Source of the DNA: Gp6-AA40 sp963741135
GTDB taxonomy: Bacteria > Acidobacteriota > Vicinamibacteria > Vicinamibacterales > UBA2999
NCBI GenBank assembly: GCA_963741135.1
Contig: CAVUHC010000006.1
Location: forward strand, 806,001-870,000
Direction: 5' to 3'
DNA length: 64,000 nt
Shown here: one piece after another, positions 17,999 through 26,834 of the stretch
Numbering within the stretch: the first letter of the stretch is position 1
Layout of the letters: each line of letters starts with the position of its first letter
Position numbers and translations under genes: made by a program
The notes under the pieces: generated by a model
What the model was told of the DNA's origin: nothing
Databases searched by the model: none
The model's input: the letters and a program-made list of their open reading frames with translations, nothing else

Positions 17999-19735
17999 AT
18001 GAAAAGACGGCTCCTTGCCAGCGTCGTTACGGCCGCCATCCTCCTTGGAGGCGGTCTCTTCTGGCGTTCGGCCACGGCGCCGGAGATCGCGGACCGCGTT
18101 GCGACGCCGGCCGCGACCCGCGGCGGACAGCTTGTAGGGTCGATTCGCGCCGTGCCGCGATCCTTCAACCGGATCGTGGCGCGGGAGCAGACGACGGAGC
18201 TCCTGAGTTTCCTCACCCAGGGGCGGCTGGTTCGGATCAACCGATCGACCTTCGACCTCGAGCCATGGCTGGCGGAAACGTGGGATGCGTCGCCCGACGG
18301 ACGGACCTTCACCTTGCACCTCCGCCCTGGCGTGACGTGGTCCGACGGCACACCATTCACCTCCGCGGATGTCCTCTTCACGCTGCAGGCGGTCTTCGAT
18401 CCGAAATCTGAAAGCGTCGTGGCCAGCCAGTTGACCGTGGCCGGCAAGCCGATCGCCGCGGCGGCCCCCGACGATCACACTATTGTTCTCACGTATCCCG
18501 CGCCATCAGGGCCCGGACTGAGGCTGCTCGACGCGTTGGTGATCCTGCCGAAGCACAAGCTTGAAGGCGCGCTGGCCGCCGGCACATTCGCGAAATCGTG
18601 GGACTCCGCCACCCCGCCGTCGGATCTGGTCGGCACCGGTCCGTTCCTCCTGCGCGAGTACGTTCCCGGGCAGCGGATCGTCCTCGACCGCAACCCGCGC
18701 TACTGGCGCAAGGCCGCCGATGGGACGCAACTCCCGTATCTCGATCGGATCGTCCTGCAGGTCGTACCGGACCAGGACGCCGAGCTACTGCGGCTGCAGG
18801 CGGGAGACATCGACATGACCCAGAGCGAGCTGCGGCCCGATGACTACGTGGCGGCGCGCCGCGCGGAGGATCAAGGACGTCTCAAGGTCGTGGAGCTTGG
18901 CGTCGGCGTCGATGCTGATGCCTTCTGGTTTCGTCTGAAGCCGGAGGCCTGGAAGAACGATCCCCGATTCGCCTTCGTGAGCAGGCCGGAGTTCCGGCGG
19001 GCGATCTCCTATGCGGTCGATCGGGAGGCGTTCGCTGAAAACGTGTTCCTCGGCGCGGCAGTGCCGGTCTGGGGGCCGGTGACGCCGGGCAACCGCATCT
19101 GGTTCTCGCCAAACGTGCTGCGCTATCCGCACGACGTGAACAAGGCAAAGGAGATCCTGAAAGGCATCGGGCTCGAGGATCGCAACGGCAACGGCGTCGT
19201 CGAGGATGCGCGCGGCAACGAGGCGCGGTTCACCGTGATCACGCAGCGCGGCATCGGCTGGTTCGAGCGTGGGACGGCGGAACTGCGGACCCGGCTTGCG
19301 CAAGCAGGGATCGCGCTCGAGATTGCGCCGATCGACAACGGCGCGCTCATCCAGCGGCTCCTGTCGTCGGACTACGAGGCGATGTACTACCGCCCGCTGT
19401 CGGACCTCGATCCGGCCGGGAACATGGACTTCTGGATGAGCAGCGGCGCGAGCCACTTCTGGAACCTCGAGGAGAAGACGCCGGCGACCGACTGGGAGGC
19501 GCGGATTGACGCGCTGATGGCGGAGCAGACATCGACGGTCGACCCGGAGCGGCGGAAAGCGATCTTCAACGACGTGCAGCGGATATTCGCGGAGAACCTG
19601 CCGGCGCTCTATTTCGTGGCGCCGCGGATCTATTACGCGCACAATGCGCGCGTGCTGGGCGTCACGCCGTCGGTGCAGCGGCCGCCGGCGTTATGGAGCG
19701 CGGACACGATATTTGTACGTTCTGGCGCGCGGTAA
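17999..19735 (+). CDS. family-5 extracellular solute-binding protein (peptide/nickel type)
   Basis: 578 residues from the ATG at 17999. An N-terminal hydrophobic segment (LLASVVTAAILLGGGLFW) without a lipobox Cys suggests a signal anchor. The body is the SBP_bac_5 fold: PSFNRIVAREQTTELLSF, WSDGTPFTSADVLFTLQAV, and RPEFRRAISYAVDREAFAENVFLG. Family members capture oligopeptides, nickel or other small molecules and hand them to an inner-membrane ABC transporter. The two permease genes follow at once (27 and -4 bases). Substrate cannot be read from the sequence. It also carries a typical YYRPLSDLDPAGNMDFWMSSG C-terminal block. Confidence 0.92.
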   Translation: MKRRLLASVVTAAILLGGGLFWRSATAPEIADRVATPAATRGGQLVGSIRAVPRSFNRIVAREQTTELLSFLTQGRLVRINRSTFDLEPWLAETWDASPDGRTFTLHLRPGVTWSDGTPFTSADVLFTLQAVFDPKSESVVASQLTVAGKPIAAAAPDDHTIVLTYPAPSGPGLRLLDALVILPKHKLEGALAAGTFAKSWDSATPPSDLVGTGPFLLREYVPGQRIVLDRNPRYWRKAADGTQLPYLDRIVLQVVPDQDAELLRLQAGDIDMTQSELRPDDYVAARRAEDQGRLKVVELGVGVDADAFWFRLKPEAWKNDPRFAFVSRPEFRRAISYAVDREAFAENVFLGAAVPVWGPVTPGNRIWFSPNVLRYPHDVNKAKEILKGIGLEDRNGNGVVEDARGNEARFTVITQRGIGWFERGTAELRTRLAQAGIALEIAPIDNGALIQRLLSSDYEAMYYRPLSDLDPAGNMDFWMSSGASHFWNLEEKTPATDWEARIDALMAEQTSTVDPERRKAIFNDVQRIFAENLPALYFVAPRIYYAHNARVLGVTPSVQRPPALWSADTIFVRSGAR

Positions 19736-19762
19736 GGGCGCGCCCTGCACAGTCCATCTTCG

Positions 19763-20728
19763 ATGGTCCGTTTTTTTCTACGTCGCCTGACTTTTGCGGT
19801 TCTGCTCGTGGTCGCCGTGTCCTCGGGCGCGCTGTTGCTCACGCGCCTGGCACCGGGCGACGTGACCGCGAATCTTGGCGCTTTCGCCCGGCCCGAGGAG
19901 GTCGCGCGGACACGCGCGCGCTTCGACCTCGATCGCAGCGCGGTCGCGCAATGGGGTGGCTGGGCGATGCGGGCGATCCGCTTCGACTTCGGGGACTCCT
20001 TTCTCTATAACCGTCCGGTCGGCGGACTGATTCACCGCGCTGCTGGTAACACCGCGGTGCTCGCGGTGGCGGCGCTGTCGCTCGCAACGCTCCTCGGCAT
20101 CCCGCTCGGCATCATCAGCGGCAGCAGCCGCGGCGTCGCGCCCATGCTGATTCGCGGTGCATCGCTCGTCTGCCTTTCGATCCCGCCCCTGTTGACGTCG
20201 CTGCTCCTCGTCTTCGTGGCTTCGCGCACCGGATGGCTCCCCGCCGGCGGGATGACATCGGTCGATGCCGTCGACGCGGGCTGGTCATCCTGGATCCTTG
20301 ACGTCGCGCGGCATCTTCCGCTGCCAGCCATCGCGCTGGCGCTGCCGATTGCCGCCACGTTCGAGCGGCTGCAATCACAGTCGATGGCGGAGACAATCCA
20401 TCAGCCATTCGTCGTCGCGGCCCTCGCGCGGGGCGTGACGTGGAGGCGGCTCGTGATTGGCCACGCGTGGCGCGCGTCGCTCCGCTCGATGTGCGCCATC
20501 TACGGCCTTGCGATTGGGGCGCTCCTTTCCGGCTCCTTTGTCGTCGAGTACGTGACCGCCTGGCCTGGTCTGGGGCGGCTGATGTACGAAGCACTGCGTG
20601 CGCGTGACATTTATCTTGTCGCGGGATGTGCGGCCATGGGCGGCGTCTTCCTGGCGCTTGGAAGCCTTGTCGCGGATCTGCTGCTGTTTGCCGCCGACCC
20701 GCGCGTCCGCGAAGGACAGGCGGCATGA
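19763..20728 (+). CDS. ABC transporter permease, DppB/OppB type
   Basis: 321 residues with about six membrane helices. The N-terminal LTFAVLLVVAVSSGALLLTRLAPGD matches the start of DppB-type permeases, and the EAA loop (AALARGVTWRRLVIGHAWRAS) near residue 215 is where the ATPase docks. It forms half of the membrane channel for the upstream binding protein. The stop overlaps the start of the partner permease (ATGA). The usual periplasmic insert after the first helix is short here. Confidence 0.9.
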   Translation: MVRFFLRRLTFAVLLVVAVSSGALLLTRLAPGDVTANLGAFARPEEVARTRARFDLDRSAVAQWGGWAMRAIRFDFGDSFLYNRPVGGLIHRAAGNTAVLAVAALSLATLLGIPLGIISGSSRGVAPMLIRGASLVCLSIPPLLTSLLLVFVASRTGWLPAGGMTSVDAVDAGWSSWILDVARHLPLPAIALALPIAATFERLQSQSMAETIHQPFVVAALARGVTWRRLVIGHAWRASLRSMCAIYGLAIGALLSGSFVVEYVTAWPGLGRLMYEALRARDIYLVAGCAAMGGVFLALGSLVADLLLFAADPRVREGQAA

Positions 20729-21699
20729 AGGAGACGGGCCGCGCGCTGCTCATCGCCATCGTGCTCGTGGCCGCCGGCGCACCACTCCTGGCGCCGAACC
20801 CGCCGGACCGACAGTTCACGCAGTACCTGTTCGCGCCTCCGACCCACGTCCGTCTCTTCGATGGCGGGCTGACCGCGCCCCACTTCTTTCCGCTGCGCAT
20901 CGTGAATCGTCTCGAGCGGCGATTCGAGGAGGTCGCGGATCGACGGATCGTGCTCCAGTGGTTTCGCAGCGGGCATCTGCTCAGCGTGAACGACTCGGAA
21001 GACGCGCCGCTGCTGCTTCTTGGCGCCGACTCGTACGGCCGCGACATCTTCTCGCGGCTGCTGTACGGTGCGCGCGCATCGCTCGGCCTCGCGGCGATCG
21101 CCACGCTGACCGCGATGATTTTCGGCGCGGCGCTCGGCGGCATTGCCGGTTACGCAGGCGGCGCGATTGACGAGCTCTTCTCCCGCCTCTCTGATTTCGT
21201 GCTCGTGCTGCCAGCCACCTACGTCGTGCTGGCTTTGCGCGCCGTGATGCCGCTCGTCCTGCCCGCGCAGACGGTGTTCATGCTGCTCGCAGGGATCTTC
21301 GCCCTCGTCGGCTGGCCGGTGGTCGCGCGCGGCGTTCGCGGGATCATCGCGTCAGAGCGCGAGCAGGAATATGTGGCCGCCGGACGCGCGGCCGGCGCCG
21401 GCCCACTACGCCTGCTCACGAAGCATCTGCTTCCCGCGGCAAAGGGATACCTGACGACGCAGGCAACGCTGCTGCTTCCGGCGTTCATCCTGGCCGAGGC
21501 GACGCTCTCGTACGTCGGCCTTGGGTTTCCCGACACGGTGCCGACATGGGGGACAATGCTGCACGACGCATCCAACGTGGCGATGCTCGGTGAGGCCCCG
21601 TGGTTGCTCGCCCCCGCCGCGGCAATTTTCCTCGTTGTGCTCGCGGTGAATCTCCTGGTTCAAGGCAGTGGCCGCAGCCCTGTACAATTGGAACCATGA
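20725..21699 (+). CDS. ABC transporter permease, DppC/OppC type
   Basis: 324 residues from an ATG that overlaps the previous stop. The N-terminal helix (LLIAIVLVAAGAPLLAPN) and the long periplasmic segment before GADSYGRDIFSRLLYGARASL are typical of DppC. The EAA loop is EYVAAGRAAGAGPLRLLTKHLLPAAKGY. With the preceding permease it makes the transmembrane pore. No ATP-binding subunit gene lies downstream; the next gene is an aldolase. The ATPases must be encoded elsewhere or shared. Confidence 0.9.
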   Translation: MKETGRALLIAIVLVAAGAPLLAPNPPDRQFTQYLFAPPTHVRLFDGGLTAPHFFPLRIVNRLERRFEEVADRRIVLQWFRSGHLLSVNDSEDAPLLLLGADSYGRDIFSRLLYGARASLGLAAIATLTAMIFGAALGGIAGYAGGAIDELFSRLSDFVLVLPATYVVLALRAVMPLVLPAQTVFMLLAGIFALVGWPVVARGVRGIIASEREQEYVAAGRAAGAGPLRLLTKHLLPAAKGYLTTQATLLLPAFILAEATLSYVGLGFPDTVPTWGTMLHDASNVAMLGEAPWLLAPAAAIFLVVLAVNLLVQGSGRSPVQLEP

Positions 21700-22619
21700 A
21701 ACCCTTCGACAACGCTCAGGGCAAGCGTTTTGCCGGCGTCTTCACGCCTATCGTTACCCCCTTCACCACCGACGACGTCCTCGACGAGAAAGCGCTGCGC
21801 AGCAACGTCGCGCGTTGGATGACGACGCCGCTGACCGGCCTCGTCGTGCTTGGCTCCAACGGCGAGGCGCCGCAGCTCGAGGACGAGGAAGCCGATCGCG
21901 CGATCGAGATTGTCCGCGCCGGCATGCCGAAGGATCGGCCGCTCATCACCGGCACCGGCCGCGAGTCGACGAAGGCGACCATCGAGGCGACCAACCGCGC
22001 CGCCGCCCTTGGCGCCGACGCAGCCCTCGTGCGCACGCCGTCCTTCTTCAAGAACGCGATGACCAGCGAGGTCTTCATCCGCCATTACTCCGAAGTGGCG
22101 GACGCGTCGCGCATCCCCGTCCTCCTGTACAACGTGACGATGTATACCGGCGTAACGCTCCAGGCTGACGCGGTCGAGCAGCTGTCGGCGCATCCGAACA
22201 TCGTCGGGATGAAGGAATCGGGGAACGATCTGCTGCTCATCAGCGAATGCGTCTCACGTACGCCGGATGACTTTACGGTCCTGGCTGGTTCGGCCACGAC
22301 CCTGTTTCAATCGCTGTGCGCGGGATGCGACGGCGCCATTCTCGCGGTGGCGTCGCTCCTGCCTGATGAGTGCGTACGCCTGGTGCAGCTGGTGCGCGAG
22401 AACAAGATTGCCGAGGCGCGCGCACTGCAGCGCACACTGATGCCGATTGCGCGATCAGTTGGCGGCGGCTTCGGAATTCCGGGACTGAAGGCGGCACTGG
22501 ATCTGCTTGGTTTCAACGGCGGACTGCCTCGGCCGCCGCTCCGGCCGGCGTCGAAGCAGATCGTCGAAACGATTCGAGGCCAGCTCGACGCGCTGGGCGT
22601 ATTGCCGGTGCGTGTCTAA
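21696..22619 (+). CDS. DapA-family aldolase, 4-hydroxy-2-oxoglutarate-aldolase-like
   Basis: 307 residues; the ATG overlaps the permease stop. It is a TIM-barrel class I aldolase: FAGVFTPIVTPF, the Schiff-base lysine in GMKESGND, and Tyr in LLYNVTMYTG. GSNGEAPQL resembles the GSNGE motif of hydroxyoxoglutarate aldolases more than the GTTGE of dihydrodipicolinate synthase, so HOGA-like activity on a hydroxyproline-derived keto acid is possible. Coupling to a peptide importer fits use of hydroxyproline-containing peptides, but that is inference. Residues 2-11 (KPFDNAQGKR) come from a repeat-like CCCTTCGACAA...CTCAGGGC stretch, not from the family. Confidence 0.8.
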   Translation: MKPFDNAQGKRFAGVFTPIVTPFTTDDVLDEKALRSNVARWMTTPLTGLVVLGSNGEAPQLEDEEADRAIEIVRAGMPKDRPLITGTGRESTKATIEATNRAAALGADAALVRTPSFFKNAMTSEVFIRHYSEVADASRIPVLLYNVTMYTGVTLQADAVEQLSAHPNIVGMKESGNDLLLISECVSRTPDDFTVLAGSATTLFQSLCAGCDGAILAVASLLPDECVRLVQLVRENKIAEARALQRTLMPIARSVGGGFGIPGLKAALDLLGFNGGLPRPPLRPASKQIVETIRGQLDALGVLPVRV

Positions 22620-22631
22620 GACGGGCTCTGA

Positions 22632-22701
22632 GACGGGCCACAGAGACGCAGAGACACGGAGTCTCTCTATTGTCATGCGGGGCGGACCTTGCAGGTCCGC
22701 C
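22632..22701. repeat. CCACAGAG motif and GGCGGACCT palindrome
   Basis: The left part has CCACAGAGACGCAGAGACACGGAG, a repeat family also at 26.1 and 28.4 kb. The right part, 22681-22701, is a perfect palindrome with arms GGCGGACCT and AGGTCCGCC around a 3-base loop, ending seven bases before the M48 start codon. Confidence 0.85.
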
Positions 22702-22707
22702 TGATCT

Positions 22708-24156
22708 ATGCGATTGAAATTCTCACTCGCGGTACCCACCGCCCTCATCGGACTACTCGTCGCGTGCGCGACGAATCCTGCCACGGGTAAGCGCCAGATC
22801 TCGCTGATGAGTGAGGCGCAGGAAATCTCGGCGGGACAGGAAGCCGACGCGCAGGTGAAGATGGAGATGGGGATTTACAACGATCCCAATCTCCAGGAAT
22901 ACGTCAGTGGCATAGGGATGCGCCTGGCCAAGCTGTCGGAGCGGCCGAACCTTCCCTGGCACTACACCGTCGTCGACAGCCCGGCTGTCAACGCGTTTGC
23001 GCTTCCGGGCGGCTACATCTACGTGACGCGCGGCATCCTGCCGTTCCTGAACGACGAGGCGCAGCTTGCCGGCGTCCTCGGTCACGAGACCGGGCACGTC
23101 ACGGCGCGCCACTCGGCGCAGCAGTACACGCGCTCCATCGGTGGAACCATCGGTCTTGCTGCCCTCGGCATCTTCGTGCCGGCCACCCGTCCGTTCGGCC
23201 AGCTCACGGAGCAGGCGCTCGGCGTCCTCTTCCTGAAATACAGCCGTGACTTCGAGCTGCAGGCCGATCAGCTTGGCGCGAAGTACGCAGCAGCCGGCAA
23301 TTGGGATCCGGCAGGCGTGCCCGACATGCTCGCGACGCTTGGGCGTCTCGACGAAGCGTCCGGGCAAAGCCACGGCGTCCCGAACTGGCTCGAGACGCAT
23401 CCGGATCCGCTCTCGCGCATCAAGGAGATCCAGCCGGCCGTCCAGCAGCTCACGGCAGGACGCACCGGTCTCGTGCGCGACCGCGACGCGATGCTGCGCG
23501 CCGTTGACGGCATCATCTACGGCGACAACCCTGAACAAGGGATCGTTCGCGCCTCCTCGTTCATCCACCCGGGGCTTCGGTTCAGGATCGACTTTCCGAC
23601 CGGCTGGGACATCGAAAACAGTCCCCAGCAGGTGGTTGCGAAGGCGCCAGGCGCCGACGTCTACCTGTTGCTCGAGGACGTGCCGATGCCGAGCGGCAAT
23701 AACATCGAGAACATCGCCATGACCTCGATGCAGAAGGCGGGATTCAGGATCGAGAGCGGCAGCCGCACGACGATCAACGGGCTCGATGCGTTCGTCGGCA
23801 TCTACCAGGGACAGCTCGAAGGTCTCGGTAAGGTGACCACGCGCGCCGCGCACATCGTCCACAATGGCAACGTGTACCTGGTGGCCGGGTTCACTGCACC
23901 CACCCTGTTCCAGCAGTCCGACGCCGCGTTCCTCGCGAGCATCCGCAGCTTCAAGCCGATCTCGGCCGCGGACGCCGCGAACATCCATCCGAATCGCATC
24001 GACATTTACGTGGTCCGGCAGGGCGACTCGTGGCAGGCGATCGCGGAGCGTTCGGGCAACATCATCAAGCCCTCGACGCTCGCAATCATGAACGGCTTCG
24101 AGCCGGCGTCGCAGCCGCCGATCGGAACACGCATCAAGATCGCGGTGGGAGGCTGA
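22708..24156 (+). CDS. M48-family metalloprotease lipoprotein (BepA-like) with LysM-like tail
   Basis: 482 residues. The lipobox LLVAC near residue 20 makes it a lipoprotein. The zinc site is HETGH at about 126-130, with the third ligand in the ELQADQLGAKYA helix. The sequence ISLMSEAQEISAGQEADAQV is typical of BepA/YcaL proteins, which clear stalled outer-membrane proteins. The C-terminal 45 residues (IDIYVVRQGDSWQAIAERSG, then MNGFEP and GTRIKI) look like LysM, in place of the TPRs of E. coli BepA. The GGCGGACCT palindrome lies against the start codon and may hide or replace the ribosome site. Confidence 0.88.
   Translation: MRLKFSLAVPTALIGLLVACATNPATGKRQISLMSEAQEISAGQEADAQVKMEMGIYNDPNLQEYVSGIGMRLAKLSERPNLPWHYTVVDSPAVNAFALPGGYIYVTRGILPFLNDEAQLAGVLGHETGHVTARHSAQQYTRSIGGTIGLAALGIFVPATRPFGQLTEQALGVLFLKYSRDFELQADQLGAKYAAAGNWDPAGVPDMLATLGRLDEASGQSHGVPNWLETHPDPLSRIKEIQPAVQQLTAGRTGLVRDRDAMLRAVDGIIYGDNPEQGIVRASSFIHPGLRFRIDFPTGWDIENSPQQVVAKAPGADVYLLLEDVPMPSGNNIENIAMTSMQKAGFRIESGSRTTINGLDAFVGIYQGQLEGLGKVTTRAAHIVHNGNVYLVAGFTAPTLFQQSDAAFLASIRSFKPISAADAANIHPNRIDIYVVRQGDSWQAIAERSGNIIKPSTLAIMNGFEPASQPPIGTRIKIAVGG
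24147..24152 (+). promoter_or_regulatory. ribosome-binding site for mtgA
   Basis: GGGAGG inside the end of the M48 gene, six bases before the ATC at 24159. It is a strong purine-rich site facing a codon that is not a normal start. Confidence 0.55.
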
Positions 24157-24158
24157 CC

Positions 24159-25049
24159 ATCAGGCAGCGTCTTCCCCGGATCATTGTCGCGCTCGCAGCC
24201 GTTGCGTTTGCGTGTGTCGCCTACGTCTATCTGACGCTGCCCGACGTTCGGTCCCTCGCCACGAAGAATCCAACGAAGACGGCTTTCATGGAGCTGCGCG
24301 AGCGGGAAGCCGCCCAGGCGGGCAAGCCGATCCGCCATTACCAGATCTGGGTCCCGTACTCCCGCATTTCGCAGAACCTCAAACGGGCGGTGCTCGTTGC
24401 CGAAGACGATGCATTCTGGCAGCACGAGGGCATTGACCTCGAGCAGTTGAAGATCTCAATCCAGAGCGACATCGGGAGCGGGAAAGCGGTCCGTGGCGGC
24501 AGTACGATCACCCAGCAACTGGCCAAGAATCTCTATCTGTCTCCGTCGCGCGATCCGCTGCGGAAGCTGCGCGAGCTGATCATCGCCCGGCGTCTCGAGG
24601 CGGCGCTGTCGAAGGCGCGCATCTTCGAGATCTATCTGAACGTGATCGAGTGGGGGGACGGCATCTGGGGAGCGGAAGCGGCGGCGCGCAGCCATTTCGG
24701 CACGTCGGCCGCGTCGGTCGGGCCGGATCAGGCGGCACTGCTCGCAGGCGCCATCATCAACCCGCGGGTTTACAGTCCTGCGCATCCCAACACACGGCTG
24801 CTCCGTCGGCAGCGGATCATCCGCTCGCGTATGGGCGGGTACATACCGCCAGCCGCGGTTCCCGTAGTGGTTCCGACGCCCAGCGCTCCCTCTGCGGATC
24901 AACCGGCGACGGAATTACAGGCCGAGCCTGAACCCGAGTCGCTCGAGGAGCCGGATACGGCAGAGCCAGAGCCCGTTCCATCTCCCGAGGAAATCGCACC
25001 CACTTCGTCAGATCCAGCGCCTCCCGCACGAAACGAAAATAAGTTCTAA
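24159..25049 (+). CDS. mtgA: monofunctional peptidoglycan glycosyltransferase
   Basis: 296 residues if translation begins at ATC 24159. It polymerises lipid II into glycan strands at the inner membrane. A membrane helix (IIVALAAVAFACVAYVYL) is followed by the GT51 domain: VAEDDAFWQHEGID with the catalytic Glu, RGGSTITQQLAKNLYLSPSR, RRLEAALSKARIFEIYLNVIEWGDG. The last 75 residues are a Pro/Glu-rich tail not typical of MtgA. Between the M48 stop and the membrane helix there is no ATG, GTG or TTG in frame; the nearest is GTG at 24030, deep inside M48. A non-standard start or a point change from ATG is likely. Confidence 0.8.
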   Translation: MRQRLPRIIVALAAVAFACVAYVYLTLPDVRSLATKNPTKTAFMELREREAAQAGKPIRHYQIWVPYSRISQNLKRAVLVAEDDAFWQHEGIDLEQLKISIQSDIGSGKAVRGGSTITQQLAKNLYLSPSRDPLRKLRELIIARRLEAALSKARIFEIYLNVIEWGDGIWGAEAAARSHFGTSAASVGPDQAALLAGAIINPRVYSPAHPNTRLLRRQRIIRSRMGGYIPPAAVPVVVPTPSAPSADQPATELQAEPEPESLEEPDTAEPEPVPSPEEIAPTSSDPAPPARNENKF

Positions 25050-25248
25050 GGCAGAGTGCAGTTGCCGGCGACACCTGCCGAGATCACGGATCGAATGTCG
25101 GGAAAGAGTGCACTCGGAGCGCACTCCAGCTTGATGTTTCCGTAACGAAACCGTACATTATGCGCGGCTCGTTCTCGAACTCGAATAACTGAAACGGACT
25201 GGAGACCTTGCGGGGGCTCGCTCTTGGTGTCCCTGCGCGGCCGACGGG

Positions 25249-26073
25249 ATGATCAATTACACCGAGCGTATTTCGCTGCTCATGGAGGACGTGGTGTCGC
25301 GGGTGCCGACACTGTCCTTCATCGACATGAGCAAGGTGCTGGTCTTCGCACGTGGAGGACGCACGCACGCCGAGGGGGCCTATGCCACCTGCCACTGCAT
25401 TTGCCTGCCGGCGAGCGAGCCCGGGTACTACTTCTGGCGTGATCGCAAGACGGGCCGCCTGACGCGCCGATCTGAGTGGTTCGTCACCAAGTCTCCGCAG
25501 GTCTCGATCGGAACGCAGTCCATCGACTACATGATCTCGTTCGCGCTGCCGCGCTTCTGCGAGCAGCAGCTGTCGCGCTCGCGCAAATCTGTGCACTATG
25601 CCGGCGAGCCAAACTGGATCGCGAAGCTCGACACGATCGTGCACGAGCTCTATCACATCGACCCCGCGCATCCCGGGATCCGCCGCATGGAACGCGCCGA
25701 CGGAACCTACTCCGCCAACTGCCACGGGCAGCGGTTCTTCGAGGACGTGGTGGAGATGGTGAAGCAGTACCAGGCGACGAAGCCGGATCCGCAGACCTAC
25801 GACTTCCTGCAGTACGGTTTCGAAGAGATGAAAGAGCGCTTCGGCGGCGTCGTCGGCACGACCTTCCGATCGTTCCCGTCCTATCCGCAGCGATACACGG
25901 AAGCGCTGAACCCCCAGCCTGAGGCAGCGGCGGAGATGGCCGACTGCCGCCTCGATCCGCTGAAAGCGCTGAAGGTTGCCACGCGTTTCACCGAGAACGA
26001 CCTGGTGGTCCGCGAATTCCTTCCCAAGACCTCGCGGGCGCTGATCCGCAAGGGCAAGTTCTGCGCCGCCTGA
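25249..26073 (+). CDS. putative zinc metallopeptidase of unknown family
   Basis: 274 residues. A zinc signature HELYHID lies near residue 132 in KLDTIVHELYHIDPAHPGIR, with a possible third ligand in NCHGQRFFEDVVEMV. Cys pairs occur early (YATCHCICLP). No signal peptide or membrane helix is visible, so a cytoplasmic location is likely. I do not recognise a named family, although the pattern resembles conserved putative metallopeptidases near HNH genes. The gap before it (25050-25248) shows no other clear element. It is convergent with the NlpC/P60 gene. Confidence 0.7.
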   Translation: MINYTERISLLMEDVVSRVPTLSFIDMSKVLVFARGGRTHAEGAYATCHCICLPASEPGYYFWRDRKTGRLTRRSEWFVTKSPQVSIGTQSIDYMISFALPRFCEQQLSRSRKSVHYAGEPNWIAKLDTIVHELYHIDPAHPGIRRMERADGTYSANCHGQRFFEDVVEMVKQYQATKPDPQTYDFLQYGFEEMKERFGGVVGTTFRSFPSYPQRYTEALNPQPEAAAEMADCRLDPLKALKVATRFTENDLVVREFLPKTSRALIRKGKFCAA

Positions 26074-26084
26074 CGGTCGCCACG

Positions 26085-26182
26085 AAGACCACGAAGACGG
26101 GCGAGCCACAAAGACCACTAAGACCTTTTCAACCACAAAGAACACACCAAGAGATCTAGTGATCTTTGTGTGCTTTGTGGCT
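26085..26182. terminator. CCACAAAG inverted repeat between convergent genes
   Basis: CCACGAAGACCACGAAGA and CCACAAAGACCACTAAGA units precede an imperfect hairpin whose arms (about 26132-26157 and 26161-26181) read CCACAAAG-ACACA-GATC and the reverse complement, with small bulges. Between two converging genes it could act as a two-way terminator; it belongs to a dispersed repeat family. Confidence 0.55.
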
Positions 26183-26735
26183 AATTCGTCTCTGTGTCCT
26201 GTGTGGCTATTCGCCGGGCGCCGACAAACCGCGTCGCCCAGTAGGTGGCGGTGAACTTCTCGACGCGGACGACGCCGCGCGAGCTGGGGGCGTGGACGAA
26301 CTGTTCGCCGCCTATGGCGAGGCCGACGTGCGAGGCCCCGTCGCTGACGGTTTCGAAGAACAGCAAGTCGCCCGCCCTCACGTCGCGTAAATCGATCTGC
26401 ATCCCCGTCTGAAACTGATCGCGCACTTCCCGCGGCATCCTGATCCCGCTCTGCGCGAAGACCCATTGAACGAGCCCGCTGCAATCAAAGCCCGACGGAT
26501 CGCTGCCGCCGTTGCGGTACGGCACGCCTCGCAGCGTCAGCGCGGTCGACACGATCGCATCAGGGGCGACGGGAACGGCGGGGACAACGACGGGTGCGCC
26601 CACCACAGGCGGCGGTGTCGAAGATGGCGGGACTGGAGCGCCCGGGAAAGGCCGCGGACGCGGCGTGCCGCTGGTTGCGCAGGCGGCGGTGGTGATGGCG
26701 ATCAGAACGAGAAGCGCGCGTCCAAGTCCTGTCAA
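26181..26735 (-). CDS. NlpC/P60 endopeptidase lipoprotein
   Basis: 184 residues from a TTG at 26735, the only in-frame start that preserves the signal; longer frames run into the HNH gene. A lipobox (LVLIAITTAACATSG) is followed by a Pro-rich linker. The peptidase domain has catalytic Cys in GFDCSGLVQWVF, His in GASHVGLAIG and a third polar residue near HAPSS. These enzymes cut the gamma-D-Glu-to-diamino-acid bond in peptidoglycan stem peptides. Length is normal. It is divergent from the HNH gene, 99 bases apart. Confidence 0.85.
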   Translation of the reverse strand: MTGLGRALLVLIAITTAACATSGTPRPRPFPGAPVPPSSTPPPVVGAPVVVPAVPVAPDAIVSTALTLRGVPYRNGGSDPSGFDCSGLVQWVFAQSGIRMPREVRDQFQTGMQIDLRDVRAGDLLFFETVSDGASHVGLAIGGEQFVHAPSSRGVVRVEKFTATYWATRFVGARRIATQDTETN

Positions 26736-26834
26736 CGTGAGTATTGTAACGGTGTAACCCCTTTTGTTAATTGGGTTTTTGGGTCTGTCGATTCTTGACA
26801 CTCCCGCGGCTCTCCGGGCATCATTAATGCGCAT

